DNA from: UBA2336 sp037443645
GTDB lineage: Bacteria; Bacteroidota; Bacteroidia; Cytophagales; Cyclobacteriaceae
NCBI GenBank assembly: GCA_037443645.1
Contig: JBBINY010000006.1
Coordinates: 7,639-71,638, forward strand
DNA: 64,000 nucleotides
Direction: 5' to 3'
This document shows positions 44,952 through 53,608 of the stretch, piece after piece; within the stretch, counting starts at the first letter, position 1, and the number at the start of each line of letters is the position of its first letter. The notes beneath the pieces are model-generated. The model searched no databases and was not told the origin of the DNA. It saw nothing but the letters and a program-made list of their open reading frames with translations. A program made the position numbers and the translations under genes.

Positions 44952-46198
44952 CGTAATTTCAAGGTTGCCAGTGTTACAATTGCCAAAAGACTCCCCACAA
45001 TCCAAAAGCGTGTTACGATTTTCGATTCGTGTAAATTCATCTTTTGATAATGGTGATGCAGCGGAGACATCAGGAAAATCCGCCTGCCTTCACCAAACTT
45101 CTTGCGGGTGTACTTGAAGTAGCTTACCTGAATAATCACTGAAAGGCTTTCGATAAAAAATATGCCACACAATACGGGTATGAGCAACTCCTTACGCACG
45201 GCAAGGGCAATCACTGCAATTATTCCACCGAGAGTCAGGCTGCCGGTATCGCCCATGAACACCTGTGCCGGGTAGGCGTTGTACCAAAGAAAGCCAAGGC
45301 ATGCACCAACAAAGGCGGTACAGAAAATCACCAGTTCACTCAGGTTAGGAATATACATGATGTTGAGGTAACTGGAAAAGTCGATGCGGCCGGAGAGGTA
45401 CGCAAAAATGGCCAGTGTTAATCCGATGATTCCCGATGTTCCGGCTGCCAGCCCGTCAATTCCATCGGTGAGGTTAGCGCTGTTTGAAACAGCAGTAATT
45501 ACGAGAATTACAATTCCCACGTAAATTATCCATGTATAATCCCGCAGCGATGCGGGTAAGAAATAGGCATAGTCAAGTTCATTATTCTTCAAAAATGGAA
45601 TAGTGGTTTTAGAAGAACGAACTTCCATGTATTGAATACCGGCTTCATCCTGAAGAGCATCCACGTTAATATCCTGAACCGACTCGGAGAGCCTGCCTGG
45701 TGCCGGTGCAGGTTTCACTTCGCGGATAACCACTTCCTCGTGGAAGAACAAGGTAAGGCCTACAATCAGGCCAAGGCCAACCTGACCTACAATTTTAAAC
45801 CGGCCGGCAAGTCCTTCTTTATCTTTTTTGAAAACCTTAATGTAGTCGTCAACAAAGCCAATGAGGCCCAGCCACACAGTGGAAATGATGAGCAGGATTA
45901 CATAAACGTTATCCAGCCTGGCGAACAACAGGGTGGGCACCAGAATGGCCGCTATAATGATAAGCCCGCCCATGGTGGGTGTGCCCTTCTTCTGAAGTTG
46001 TCCATCCAATCCCAGGTCGCGGATTTCCTCACCAACTTGCTTCTTCTGCAGAAAACGGATGAGCCCCTTGCCAAAGAAAATGGTGATAAGCAACGAAATA
46101 AATGCCGCCATGCCTGCACGGAAGGAAATGTATTGGAACACACCCGCTCCCATGAGGTCGTATTGCTTATCCAGATAATCGAATAAATAATACAGCAT
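44948..46198 (-). CDS. mraY: Phospho-N-acetylmuramoyl-pentapeptide transferase
   Basis: Forms lipid I from UDP-MurNAc-pentapeptide and undecaprenyl phosphate. 416 residues, about 55 more than in E. coli; the extra part is between the helix near 150 and the motif region (about 165-220, including REVKPAPAPGRLSESVQDIN). Catalytic segments are FVDDYIKVFKKDKEGL, NLTDGIDGLAAGTSG and MSPLHHHYQK. The insertion is probably in an extracytoplasmic loop. Confidence 0.97.
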   Translation of the reverse strand: MLYYLFDYLDKQYDLMGAGVFQYISFRAGMAAFISLLITIFFGKGLIRFLQKKQVGEEIRDLGLDGQLQKKGTPTMGGLIIIAAILVPTLLFARLDNVYVILLIISTVWLGLIGFVDDYIKVFKKDKEGLAGRFKIVGQVGLGLIVGLTLFFHEEVVIREVKPAPAPGRLSESVQDINVDALQDEAGIQYMEVRSSKTTIPFLKNNELDYAYFLPASLRDYTWIIYVGIVILVITAVSNSANLTDGIDGLAAGTSGIIGLTLAIFAYLSGRIDFSSYLNIMYIPNLSELVIFCTAFVGACLGFLWYNAYPAQVFMGDTGSLTLGGIIAVIALAVRKELLIPVLCGIFFIESLSVIIQVSYFKYTRKKFGEGRRIFLMSPLHHHYQKMNLHESKIVTRFWIVGSLLAIVTLATLKLR

Positions 46199-46199
46199 A

Positions 46200-47663
46200 C
46201 TAGTTCGCTACCAGTTTCAACATGCGTTCAACAACTTCGCGGTCATCGAAAGGGTACTTCACCCCTTTGATTTCCTGATATGTTTCATGGCCTTTGCCCG
46301 CCACCAGCACAATATCTTTATCCTTTGCCATGAGGCAGGCAGTTTTAATCGCCTCTTCCCGATCGGCAATAACAAGGGTCTTTCTTGCGTCACTCGGCCC
46401 CACTCCGCTTTGCATTTCGCGAATGATTTCCATGGGCTCTTCATCACGCGGATTATCAGACGTTAACACAACCTTGTCGCTGAGACGCACCGCAATGGAA
46501 GCCATCAGCGGCCGCTTGGTCCGATCGCGATTGCCTCCACATCCCACAACGGTAATAACCTGTTCCTGACCCGACCGGAATTGCCTGATGGTTTCCAGTA
46601 CATTTTTCAAGGCATCGGGAGTATGGGCATAATCCACAATTGCGGTAATTCTTGAGCCCGGTGAGATCAATTCAAATCGCCCCACAGCACCGGTGATGTT
46701 TGAGAGTACGGTAAGTGCCTGATCAGAGGACTCACCCATCAATACCGAAGCGGCATAAACGGCCAACAGGTTATAGGCATTGAAATCACCAATCAGTTTA
46801 AACCACACTACTTTGCCATCGATTTCCATTTCGAGCCCTTCCAGTGTATTGCTGATGATCTTGCCTTTAAAGTCTACCATCTTCCTCAGGCCATACGATT
46901 TCCGGTTGGCTTTGGTGTTCTGAAGCATGACCATGCCCCGTTTGTCATCCGCATTCACCAGCGCAAAGGCCCGGCTCCCCAACTCATCAAAAAATTTCTT
47001 TTTGGCTTTAATGTAGTTCTCGAATGTTTTGTGGTAATCAAGGTGATCGTGTGTGATGTTGGTAAAGATGGCCCCGGTAAACTCCAGGCCGGCTATCCGC
47101 TCCTGATCGATGGCATGCGAGCTCACCTCCATAAAGGCATGCGTACAGCCCGCTTCCACCATTTTTTTAAGCAGTTCATTTAGCTGAATCGGATCGGGCG
47201 TGGTGTGCGTTGACGGATAGGACTGATCAACAATTTTGTACTCAACTGTTGAGATCAGCCCGCTCCGGTATCCCAGCGATCCGAATAGCTTGTAAAGCAA
47301 CGTGGCAACGGTAGTTTTACCGTTGGTACCCGTTACTCCAACCAGCTTTAATTTTTGTGACGGAGCGCCAAAAAAGTTAGCAGCAATAATTCCCAGCGCG
47401 CGCGCGCTATTTTTGACGGTGACGTAGGTGTTTTTTTCATGGATTGTATCGGGTAGTTTTTCACATACGATTCCATTGGCGCCCATTTCAAGCGCCTGTT
47501 CGATAAACTGGTGGCCGTCAGATTGAGTACCCCTAACGGCAATAAACAGAAATCCCTTTCTCACTTTCCTGGAGTCAAAGCATATTCCCTTCACTCCCAC
47601 TCCCATGTCGCCATAGGTTGAGGTTATGCTCACACCATATAATATGTCCTTCAACTCCGGCAT
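46200..47663 (-). CDS. murE: UDP-MurNAc-L-Ala-D-Glu:meso-diaminopimelate ligase
   Basis: Adds the third amino acid of the stem peptide. 487 residues. The ATP loop is GVTGTNGKTTVATLLYKL and the carbamylated Lys region follows HDHLDYHKTFENYIKAKKKF. The substrate motif DNPRDEEP (DNPR) indicates meso-diaminopimelate, not lysine. The ATG overlaps the ftsI stop by one base (TGATG). Confidence 0.97.
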   Translation of the reverse strand: MPELKDILYGVSITSTYGDMGVGVKGICFDSRKVRKGFLFIAVRGTQSDGHQFIEQALEMGANGIVCEKLPDTIHEKNTYVTVKNSARALGIIAANFFGAPSQKLKLVGVTGTNGKTTVATLLYKLFGSLGYRSGLISTVEYKIVDQSYPSTHTTPDPIQLNELLKKMVEAGCTHAFMEVSSHAIDQERIAGLEFTGAIFTNITHDHLDYHKTFENYIKAKKKFFDELGSRAFALVNADDKRGMVMLQNTKANRKSYGLRKMVDFKGKIISNTLEGLEMEIDGKVVWFKLIGDFNAYNLLAVYAASVLMGESSDQALTVLSNITGAVGRFELISPGSRITAIVDYAHTPDALKNVLETIRQFRSGQEQVITVVGCGGNRDRTKRPLMASIAVRLSDKVVLTSDNPRDEEPMEIIREMQSGVGPSDARKTLVIADREEAIKTACLMAKDKDIVLVAGKGHETYQEIKGVKYPFDDREVVERMLKLVAN

Positions 47664-49756
47664 CAGCCAAGTTTTAAATAAATACGATCACCCTTCGCAA
47701 TCCTGCCTCCCGGCTGCAACGATTGACTTTGTACACGACCGGCTCCATCATACCACACCCTGAGCCCTGCCTGCTCAAGCAGGTACAAGGCATCACGGAA
47801 TGTCATTCCCTGTACATCCGGTACGATGGCATTACCAACGGTGTTGGGAATCCAATTCACTGCATTTCCGTTTTTCACCGCCTTTACCCACACCTCTTCG
47901 CTTTTTGAATGATTGGAAATGCCCAGTTCATTGCATAACAGGGTGAGTTCCTCCTGGTGGCCGCCCCGGATTACCGGAAAAATGCCTGGCTCCTGATATG
48001 CTTTCTTCTCCATGGCAAGGTGAATGTTCAGATCGCGTGAGTAGATGTTGTCGGCAATTTCCTTAAACACCGGTGCAGCCACATTGCTGCCATATTGTTG
48101 CCAACCCCGCGGATTTTTAATCAGCACAATGGCCGAATACTTTGGGTCGTGGGCCGGAAAGTAGCCAACAAACGAGGTAATGTATTTCTTTGTGTACTGA
48201 CCATTTTCAAGAATTTGGGACGTTCCTGTTTTGCCTGCAATCCGGTAATGTGTGCCTCGTATGTTTTTTGCAGTACCCTTTTCAACAACTCCTTCAAGCA
48301 AAAGCCTAAGTTTATTGAGTGTTCGTTCGGAGCAAATCCTGTTTACAATCACTTCGGAGTGAAAATGCTCTTTCGCCTGATCGGCCTGGTTAACCGATCT
48401 CACGAATACCGGTTTGATCATTTTTCCGTTATTGGCTACCGCATTGTAAAGGCTTAGCGTATGCATCGGTGTGGTTTCAATCCCGTATCCGTAGGCCATC
48501 CACGGTAAACTAATGCCGCTCCATCCTTTTTGACCCGGGTAGTTAAACTTGGGCACAGGCTCACCGCTTATCTGTAAGCCAAGCGGCTTGTTGAGCTTTA
48601 ACCGTTCCACATGATCGAGGTAGCGCTGCGGGTGCACGCCAAAATGTTTATCCACCAGTTTGGCCATGGCCACGTTTGAAGAATGCTCGAACGCCTCTCC
48701 GACAGTTATTTTTCCAAGCCCGCCTTCTTCGTGATCGCGCACGCGGTGTTTTTTATAGAACACGGCCTCACCCTTTCCGGTATCGATGCTGTCGGCCAGG
48801 TCAATGTTAGTGCCTTCAAGCAGTGCCATCATGGTAACAAGTTTGAAAGTTGAGCCCGGCTCAAACAGACCTCCTGTGGCGAAGTTGAACTTCTCGTAGA
48901 AATTTCCTTTTCCATCGCTGCTCAGGTTGCTGATGGCCTTTACTTCGCCAGTTTTAACTTCCATTACCACCACCAGGCCATCATCGGCCCTGTGCTGCAT
49001 CATGGCATTGTGTAAAGCCGTCTCGGCAACATCCTGCAGGTTGATGTCGAGTGTAGTCTGAATATCAAACCCATTAACCGCTTTAACATTATTGGCATCG
49101 AAAACAGGTTTCCATATTCCGCCAGCAATTTTCTGGTAATAGGCATATCCGTCTTTACCACCGAGTTGCTTGTTAAAACTGTATTCCAACCCTGCTCCGT
49201 TTTCATTTTCATTTACAAACCCAATGGTTCTGCGGCTCAGGTTTGAGAACGGACGATACCGGACATCCATTTTTTCGAAGATGACTCCCCCTTTCAGTCT
49301 TCCTTCGCGGAAGATGGGCCAGGTGAGCATGCGCTTTTTATCCTGATAGTCAATCTGTTTCCTGTTAATGATGATGTATTGCCGGTTCGCCTCCCTGGCA
49401 TCGATGAGCATGCGCTTATAATCGAGCCAGCTTTTGTCTTTATAGAATGCGGAAAGCAACCGGGCAAGCGAGTCGACCCCTTTTCTGAAAATTTCTTCCT
49501 TTGGCAGGGTAGCATCAAATGCTACTTTGTAAAACGGAAGTGATGTAGCCAGTAAACTTCCGTTGTCGGAATATATGTTGCCACGGGTGGCTTTCACTTT
49601 CTTGTAATCGAAGGAGATTTGCTCACCCATAGCCGACCACTTTTCTCCTTCGATGACCTGAATATGCGAAATCCGCACAACCACGGCTATGGCAAAAAGG
49701 AGCACAAAGAGAAAAGCTATCCGAACACGCACTAATATGGACTGCTTAATATTCAT
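47663..49756 (-). CDS. ftsI: Division transpeptidase FtsI (PBP3) with C-terminal PASTA domain
   Basis: Class B penicillin-binding protein of 697 residues with one N-terminal membrane helix (AFLFVLLFAIAVVVRI). A PBP dimer domain precedes the transpeptidase with SxxK in EPGSTFKLVTM, SxN in EHSSNVAMAKL and KTG in IAGKTGTSQ. A single PASTA domain ends the protein (PDVQGMTFRDALYLLEQAGL). It is the partner of FtsW. The start overlaps the ftsL-like gene by 11 bp. Confidence 0.96.
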   Translation of the reverse strand: MNIKQSILVRVRIAFLFVLLFAIAVVVRISHIQVIEGEKWSAMGEQISFDYKKVKATRGNIYSDNGSLLATSLPFYKVAFDATLPKEEIFRKGVDSLARLLSAFYKDKSWLDYKRMLIDAREANRQYIIINRKQIDYQDKKRMLTWPIFREGRLKGGVIFEKMDVRYRPFSNLSRRTIGFVNENENGAGLEYSFNKQLGGKDGYAYYQKIAGGIWKPVFDANNVKAVNGFDIQTTLDINLQDVAETALHNAMMQHRADDGLVVVMEVKTGEVKAISNLSSDGKGNFYEKFNFATGGLFEPGSTFKLVTMMALLEGTNIDLADSIDTGKGEAVFYKKHRVRDHEEGGLGKITVGEAFEHSSNVAMAKLVDKHFGVHPQRYLDHVERLKLNKPLGLQISGEPVPKFNYPGQKGWSGISLPWMAYGYGIETTPMHTLSLYNAVANNGKMIKPVFVRSVNQADQAKEHFHSEVIVNRICSERTLNKLRLLLEGVVEKGTAKNIRGTHYRIAGKTGTSQILENGQYTKKYITSFVGYFPAHDPKYSAIVLIKNPRGWQQYGSNVAAPVFKEIADNIYSRDLNIHLAMEKKAYQEPGIFPVIRGGHQEELTLLCNELGISNHSKSEEVWVKAVKNGNAVNWIPNTVGNAIVPDVQGMTFRDALYLLEQAGLRVWYDGAGRVQSQSLQPGGRIAKGDRIYLKLG

Positions 49757-50123
49757 TTTCCTTTACGGCAATTTTGTATGGAGGCTTTAAACTCTCTTTC
49801 AGGCCGAACTGACTGACCTTCCGTGCCACTTCGCTTTGTTTGCTTGAAAACATCAAGTCGGCTTTGGTGGTGGTATAATCCGCGCGCAGATCTTCCACTT
49901 CCGACTGCAGCTCATTAATTCGCCTTACCGTTTTATCGACATAATGTGTATTGCCGATATAGAACAATCCCAACAGCATTACAAATACCAGTTTCGGAAC
50001 ATGTTGAACGGGAAAGCCCTCCTCAAAGTAGCTTTCCAGCCGGAGCCTCCGTTCGAAAAACGAAAACAATCCGCTGCCTGTGCTTTTTGCTTTCGGTTCA
50101 ATCCTGATTGTATTGTCGGCCAT
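49746..50123 (-). CDS. FtsL-like division protein
   Basis: 125 residues: a basic cytoplasmic start, one membrane helix (LVFVMLLGLFYIGNTHYV), then a coiled coil (VRRINELQSEVEDLRADYTT). This topology and the position between rsmH and ftsI identify FtsL or the Bacteroidota FtsL-like protein that forms the periplasmic coiled-coil complex with FtsQ and FtsB. Sequence identity to E. coli FtsL is not evident. Confidence 0.82.
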   Translation of the reverse strand: MADNTIRIEPKAKSTGSGLFSFFERRLRLESYFEEGFPVQHVPKLVFVMLLGLFYIGNTHYVDKTVRRINELQSEVEDLRADYTTTKADLMFSSKQSEVARKVSQFGLKESLKPPYKIAVKENEY

Positions 50124-50139
50124 TGTATATCGCTATTCG

Positions 50140-51054
50140 TTATCTCTTTTCTGCAATTCTCAACTTTGCGCTTCGCGCCCGGTTATTTTCGGTTACTTCT
50201 TTTGCTGAAGCCTCAATTGGTTTTCGGTTTACAGCTTCAAAAGGCTTCAGTACATTTCCATAAAAATCTTTCTCCACTTCTCCATACACTTTTCCTTTGT
50301 TTATAAAATTTTTTACCATTCTGTCTTCCAGCGAGTGGTAGGTTAATACCACCAACCGTCCACTTTTCTCCATAACTTCGCCCGCCTGGTGCAAAAAATC
50401 TTCAAGAGCCTGCATTTCGTTATTCACTTCAATGCGCAGCGCCTGAAACACCTGGGCGAAGTATTTATTTTCCTTTCCGCGGGGTGCAAACCGGCTCAAC
50501 AATTGCCTCAACTCTTCGGTGCGTATAAACTTTTTACCGGCTCGTTCCTGAACGATGGTCTTTGCAACCGTTTTGGCATTTTTTACTTCTCCGTACATGC
50601 CGAGAATTTTATGCAATTGCAGTTCACTGTACTCATTCAACACATAGGCTGCCGTTACGGGGCTGTTCCTATCCATCCGCATATCCAGCGGGCCATCGTT
50701 GCGTGTTGAGAACCCCCTGGCCGGCTCATCGATCTGGTGCGATGAGATTCCGAGATCAGCCAAAACACCATGCACCCTGGGAACTCCGTGTACCTTCAGA
50801 AACTTCTTCAGGTACCTGAAGTTGGCCTGACAGAATGTGAAAGAACGATGCGTGATTTTCTCTGCCTCACGCGCGGCATCTTCATCCTGATCAAAGGCAA
50901 TCAACCGGCCTCCTTTTATACGCTCCAGTATGGCCATGCTGTGCCCCCCACCTCCGAACGTTGCATCCACATACGTTCCTTCGGGGTGAATATTCAGCGC
51001 TTCGATACATTCTGTGAGCATGACCGGCTTGTGATAGTCCGATGCCATGATCAT
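50140..51054 (-). CDS. rsmH: 16S rRNA (cytosine1402-N4)-methyltransferase
   Basis: Methylates C1402 of 16S rRNA using SAM. 304 residues, with HKPVMLTECIEALNIHPEGT at the start, the SAM loop VDATFGGGGHSMAIL and LADLGISSHQIDEPARGFS. The first ATG overlaps the mraZ stop (TAATG); a second, MASDYHKP, is at 51047. It is the second gene of the dcw cluster, as in most bacteria. Confidence 0.97.
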   Translation of the reverse strand: MIMASDYHKPVMLTECIEALNIHPEGTYVDATFGGGGHSMAILERIKGGRLIAFDQDEDAAREAEKITHRSFTFCQANFRYLKKFLKVHGVPRVHGVLADLGISSHQIDEPARGFSTRNDGPLDMRMDRNSPVTAAYVLNEYSELQLHKILGMYGEVKNAKTVAKTIVQERAGKKFIRTEELRQLLSRFAPRGKENKYFAQVFQALRIEVNNEMQALEDFLHQAGEVMEKSGRLVVLTYHSLEDRMVKNFINKGKVYGEVEKDFYGNVLKPFEAVNRKPIEASAKEVTENNRARSAKLRIAEKR

Positions 51055-51494
51055 TACACATCAAGGTATTTTTGCGCTAGTTTCGACAACTCACCGGGGT
51101 CTGCGATCAGGTGTTTCTCATAAAGTGATGGGTTCCAGATCTCAACCTTGTTGCCCATACCCACCAGCATCACGTCCTTCTCAATTTGAGCGTAGGTAAG
51201 CAGGTTTTTAGGGAGCAGAAAACGGCCGTTTCCATCCAGTTCAACCGTAGCGGTTCCACTAAAAAAGTTGCGCTGCAGGGTTCTGTACTCCTCGTTAAAC
51301 TCGCTCAATCCGGAAATTTTGGAGAACACCTTTTTGAATTCCACCATGGGATAGAGTATGAGGCAACGCTCAAAGCCCCTGCGTAATACCAACTCACTGT
51401 CGCCCTGAGGCAACTGAGCCTTTACGCGCGCGGGCAGTACCAGCCTGCCCTTGGCATCGAGCTTACTTTCATATTCACTGGTAAAAAAGGTCAT
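51054..51494 (-). CDS. mraZ: Transcriptional regulator MraZ
   Basis: 146 residues formed by two AbrB-like halves with the DxxxR motif: DAKGRLVLPARVK and DGNGRFLLPKNLLTY. MraZ forms a ring, binds direct repeats in front of its own gene and controls the dcw cluster. Three 10-bp direct repeats that overlap the likely promoter are found directly upstream. First gene of the cluster. Confidence 0.96.
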   Translation of the reverse strand: MTFFTSEYESKLDAKGRLVLPARVKAQLPQGDSELVLRRGFERCLILYPMVEFKKVFSKISGLSEFNEEYRTLQRNFFSGTATVELDGNGRFLLPKNLLTYAQIEKDVMLVGMGNKVEIWNPSLYEKHLIADPGELSKLAQKYLDV

Positions 51495-51499
51495 GGACG

Positions 51500-51511
51500 T
51501 AGTGGTTGTCT
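51500..51511. promoter_or_regulatory. Inverted MraZ-type box in the mraZ leader
   Basis: TAGTGGTTGTCT on the plus strand carries the box core GTGGTTG in opposite orientation to the three upstream boxes, 5 bp before the mraZ ATG and downstream of the -7 element. Confidence 0.45.
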
Positions 51512-51523
51512 ATTCCTTGATAA

Positions 51524-51553
51524 CAAACATAGTGATTTTTCAACCACTTTCAA
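51524..51553 (-). promoter_or_regulatory. dcw cluster promoter (TTG - 19 bp - TATGTTTG)
   Basis: On the minus strand TATGTTTG (51531-51524) matches the Bacteroidota -7 consensus TAnnTTTG. A TTG (51553-51551) lies exactly 19 bp upstream, the preferred -33 spacing, and belongs to the middle MraZ-type repeat. The mraZ ATG is 29 bp downstream of the -7 box. Confidence 0.75.
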
Positions 51554-51570
51554 CCACTTTCAACCACTTT
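51541..51570 (-). promoter_or_regulatory. Three 10-bp direct repeats, candidate MraZ operator
   Basis: The minus strand reads AAAGTGGTTG three times in perfect tandem. A 10-bp period places each box on the same face of the helix, as in known MraZ sites, which are direct repeats with one helical turn spacing. The repeats cover the -33 region, so binding should block transcription. Confidence 0.75.
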
Positions 51571-51892
51571 TTTGCATTTTGAGGCAGAATGTGGTCTTTT
51601 TTTGAGGAAAAGGTAAAGAAATGGATTCTGTCATTTTTCACATCAAATGCGACTGGCGCGCACTAAATGAGACTCAGTAGTATAGTAAATGAGACCAAAC
51701 ATGCATAAAACATCGATTTTGGCCTGGTAAATGGCTGGGAAATTTGACAGGGACTGTGAGTTAACGCAGCCTTTAACTGGACGATAAAATATTGGTACAG
51801 GGACTATTCCAAAGGGTGGACTCTAATGGCGCCAGATGCCAACACCGTGTAGTCAAACGATCTGAGTCAACCCTATTAAAATGTCATCCTTC
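51571..51892. other. Non-coding stretch between mraZ operator and fhs
   Basis: About 320 bp without a credible gene. It holds a possible 121-bp mobile remnant (51629-51749) and a 9-bp direct repeat ACAGGGACT (51747-51755 and 51797-51805). Nothing else recognised. Confidence 0.6.
51629..51749. mobile_element. Possible MITE or insertion-sequence remnant
   Basis: The segment begins TGTCA and ends TGACA. The first ~20 bases and the reverse complement of the last ~20 share TGTCAnnTTTCnCA with scattered further matches. Inside are three related 10-mers: CAAATGCGAC (51644), TAAATGAGAC (51664) and TAAATGAGAC (51686), spaced 20 and 22 bp. Subterminal repeats of this kind occur in some IS families such as IS21. 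No transposase and no clear target duplication are seen. Confidence 0.35.
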
Positions 51893-53569
51893 TCATGACA
51901 ACCCGATGATTTTCCCATCATTATCAATGTCCATCGCCAGCGCAGCCGGCACATTGGGTAACCCTGGCATGCGAAGGATGTCACCGGTAATGGGTATCAC
52001 AAACCCCGCACCGGCCGCCACTTCAATCTCGCGTACCGTTATGGTAAAGTCTTTGGGCCGGCCAAGCCGCTTTGCATCATCGGAGAAACTGTTTTGTGTT
52101 TTGGCTATACATACGGGCACGCCATTTAATCCAATGCGGTCAATGCGTTTCAGGTTTTGTTTTGCTTTTGGCAGGAACTCCACATCTTTTGCACCGTAAA
52201 TCTTCACGGCAACGGTTCTTATTTTCTCTTCAACCGATGCTTTCCAATCGTATACCGGCCAGTACTTTCCGTGGAATGAATCGGCTGCCTCCGAAACTTT
52301 TTTGGCCAGGTCGGTCATTCCTGCTCCGCCCTTCTCCCATCCTTCCGAAAGGGCAATATCAACACCCAGTTCTTCGCACCTGTTCATTACCCATGCGATC
52401 TCCTGATCGGTGTCTGCAACAAATTTGTTCAGTGAGATTACAGCCGGCACGCCAAAAATTTTGGTGTTCTCGATGTGCTTTTCAAGATTGACAAATCCTG
52501 CTTCCAGTGCTTTGAGGTTCGGCTTCGTTAACTCCTCGCGCGGCACTCCGCCATGGTACTTCAACGCACGAATGGTGGCCACCAGCACCATGGCATGCGG
52601 AGAGAATCCGCCATATCCGCAAACAATGTCTATAAATTTCTCAGCGCCCAGATCGGAACCAAAACCTGCTTCAGTTATCACGTAATCCGACAAGCTCATG
52701 CCCATGCGTGTGGCAATGATTGAATTCGCCCCCTGTGCAATGTTTCCAAAAGGCCCACCATGAATAATTGCCGGGTTACCTTCCAGGGTTTGAACCAGGT
52801 TAGGTTTAATGGCATCCTTCAGCAACACCGCCACCGCTCCCTGTGCATTGAGATCGCGGGCAAATATGGCTTTCTGCCCATACGTATCGCCTACATAAAT
52901 ATTTCCGATTTTTTCCTTCAGATCGTTCATATCGCGCGCCAGGCAAAGTATGGCCATAATTTCTGATGCAGCGGTGATGTTAAAGCCTGTTTCGCGGATC
53001 ATGCCACCATTTTTTCCTCCTAATCCGCTGATCAGGTTCCGCAAGGCACGGTCATTCATATCCATTACGCGCTTCCACTCAACGGTTCGCGGATCAATCT
53101 TCAATCCGCCATCGGGTTTCTGAATGTCGTTATCAATGAGTGCAGCCAACAGGTTGTTGGCTTTTTCAACGGCTGCAAAGTCACCGGTGAAATGAAGGTT
53201 GATGTCTTCCATCGGTACAACCTGCGAATAACCGCCACCGGCTGCTCCCCCTTTCATGCCGAACACCGGTCCTAATGAAGGCTCACGCAATACCACCGTT
53301 GTCTTTTTTCCGATTTTATTCATCCCTTCGCACAACCCGATGGAGGTGGTGGTTTTTCCCTCACCGGCCGGTGTGGGTGTCATGGCGGTAACCAGTATCA
53401 GCTTGCTCTTTTTAAATCCGGATTCATTAAAAAGCTTCAGCGGAAGCTTGGCTTTAAAATTCCCATAGAGTTCAAGGTGGCTTTCTGCAATGGAAAGCCG
53501 GGAGGCTATTTCCTTTATTGGTTTGAGTTTCGCGTTCTGTGCAATTTCAAGATCAGATTTATACGCCAT
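51893..53569 (-). CDS. fhs: Formate-tetrahydrofolate ligase
   Basis: ATP-dependent synthesis of 10-formyl-THF for one-carbon metabolism. 558 residues, usual length. The P-loop is TPTPAGEGKTTTSIGLCEGM, followed by LREPSLGPVFGMKGGAAGGG. The C-terminal GDILRMPGLPNVPAALAMDI is typical. Cytoplasmic tetramer in characterised members. It is divergent from trmN6, with only 39 bp between the starts. Confidence 0.97.
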   Translation of the reverse strand: MAYKSDLEIAQNAKLKPIKEIASRLSIAESHLELYGNFKAKLPLKLFNESGFKKSKLILVTAMTPTPAGEGKTTTSIGLCEGMNKIGKKTTVVLREPSLGPVFGMKGGAAGGGYSQVVPMEDINLHFTGDFAAVEKANNLLAALIDNDIQKPDGGLKIDPRTVEWKRVMDMNDRALRNLISGLGGKNGGMIRETGFNITAASEIMAILCLARDMNDLKEKIGNIYVGDTYGQKAIFARDLNAQGAVAVLLKDAIKPNLVQTLEGNPAIIHGGPFGNIAQGANSIIATRMGMSLSDYVITEAGFGSDLGAEKFIDIVCGYGGFSPHAMVLVATIRALKYHGGVPREELTKPNLKALEAGFVNLEKHIENTKIFGVPAVISLNKFVADTDQEIAWVMNRCEELGVDIALSEGWEKGGAGMTDLAKKVSEAADSFHGKYWPVYDWKASVEEKIRTVAVKIYGAKDVEFLPKAKQNLKRIDRIGLNGVPVCIAKTQNSFSDDAKRLGRPKDFTITVREIEVAAGAGFVIPITGDILRMPGLPNVPAALAMDIDNDGKIIGLS

Positions 53570-53581
53570 AGTACAAAGCAG

Positions 53582-53598
53582 TTAACTTTTAAAGTTAA
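53582..53598. promoter_or_regulatory. 17-bp dyad with -7-like boxes on both strands, between fhs and trmN6
   Basis: TTAACTTT-T-AAAGTTAA is a perfect dyad around a central T. It gives TAACTTTA on the minus strand and TAACTTTT on the plus strand, each about 20 bp before its start codon, so it could serve as a shared -7 region for both genes. Confidence 0.4.
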
Positions 53599-53608
53599 TG
53601 TAATTTTA

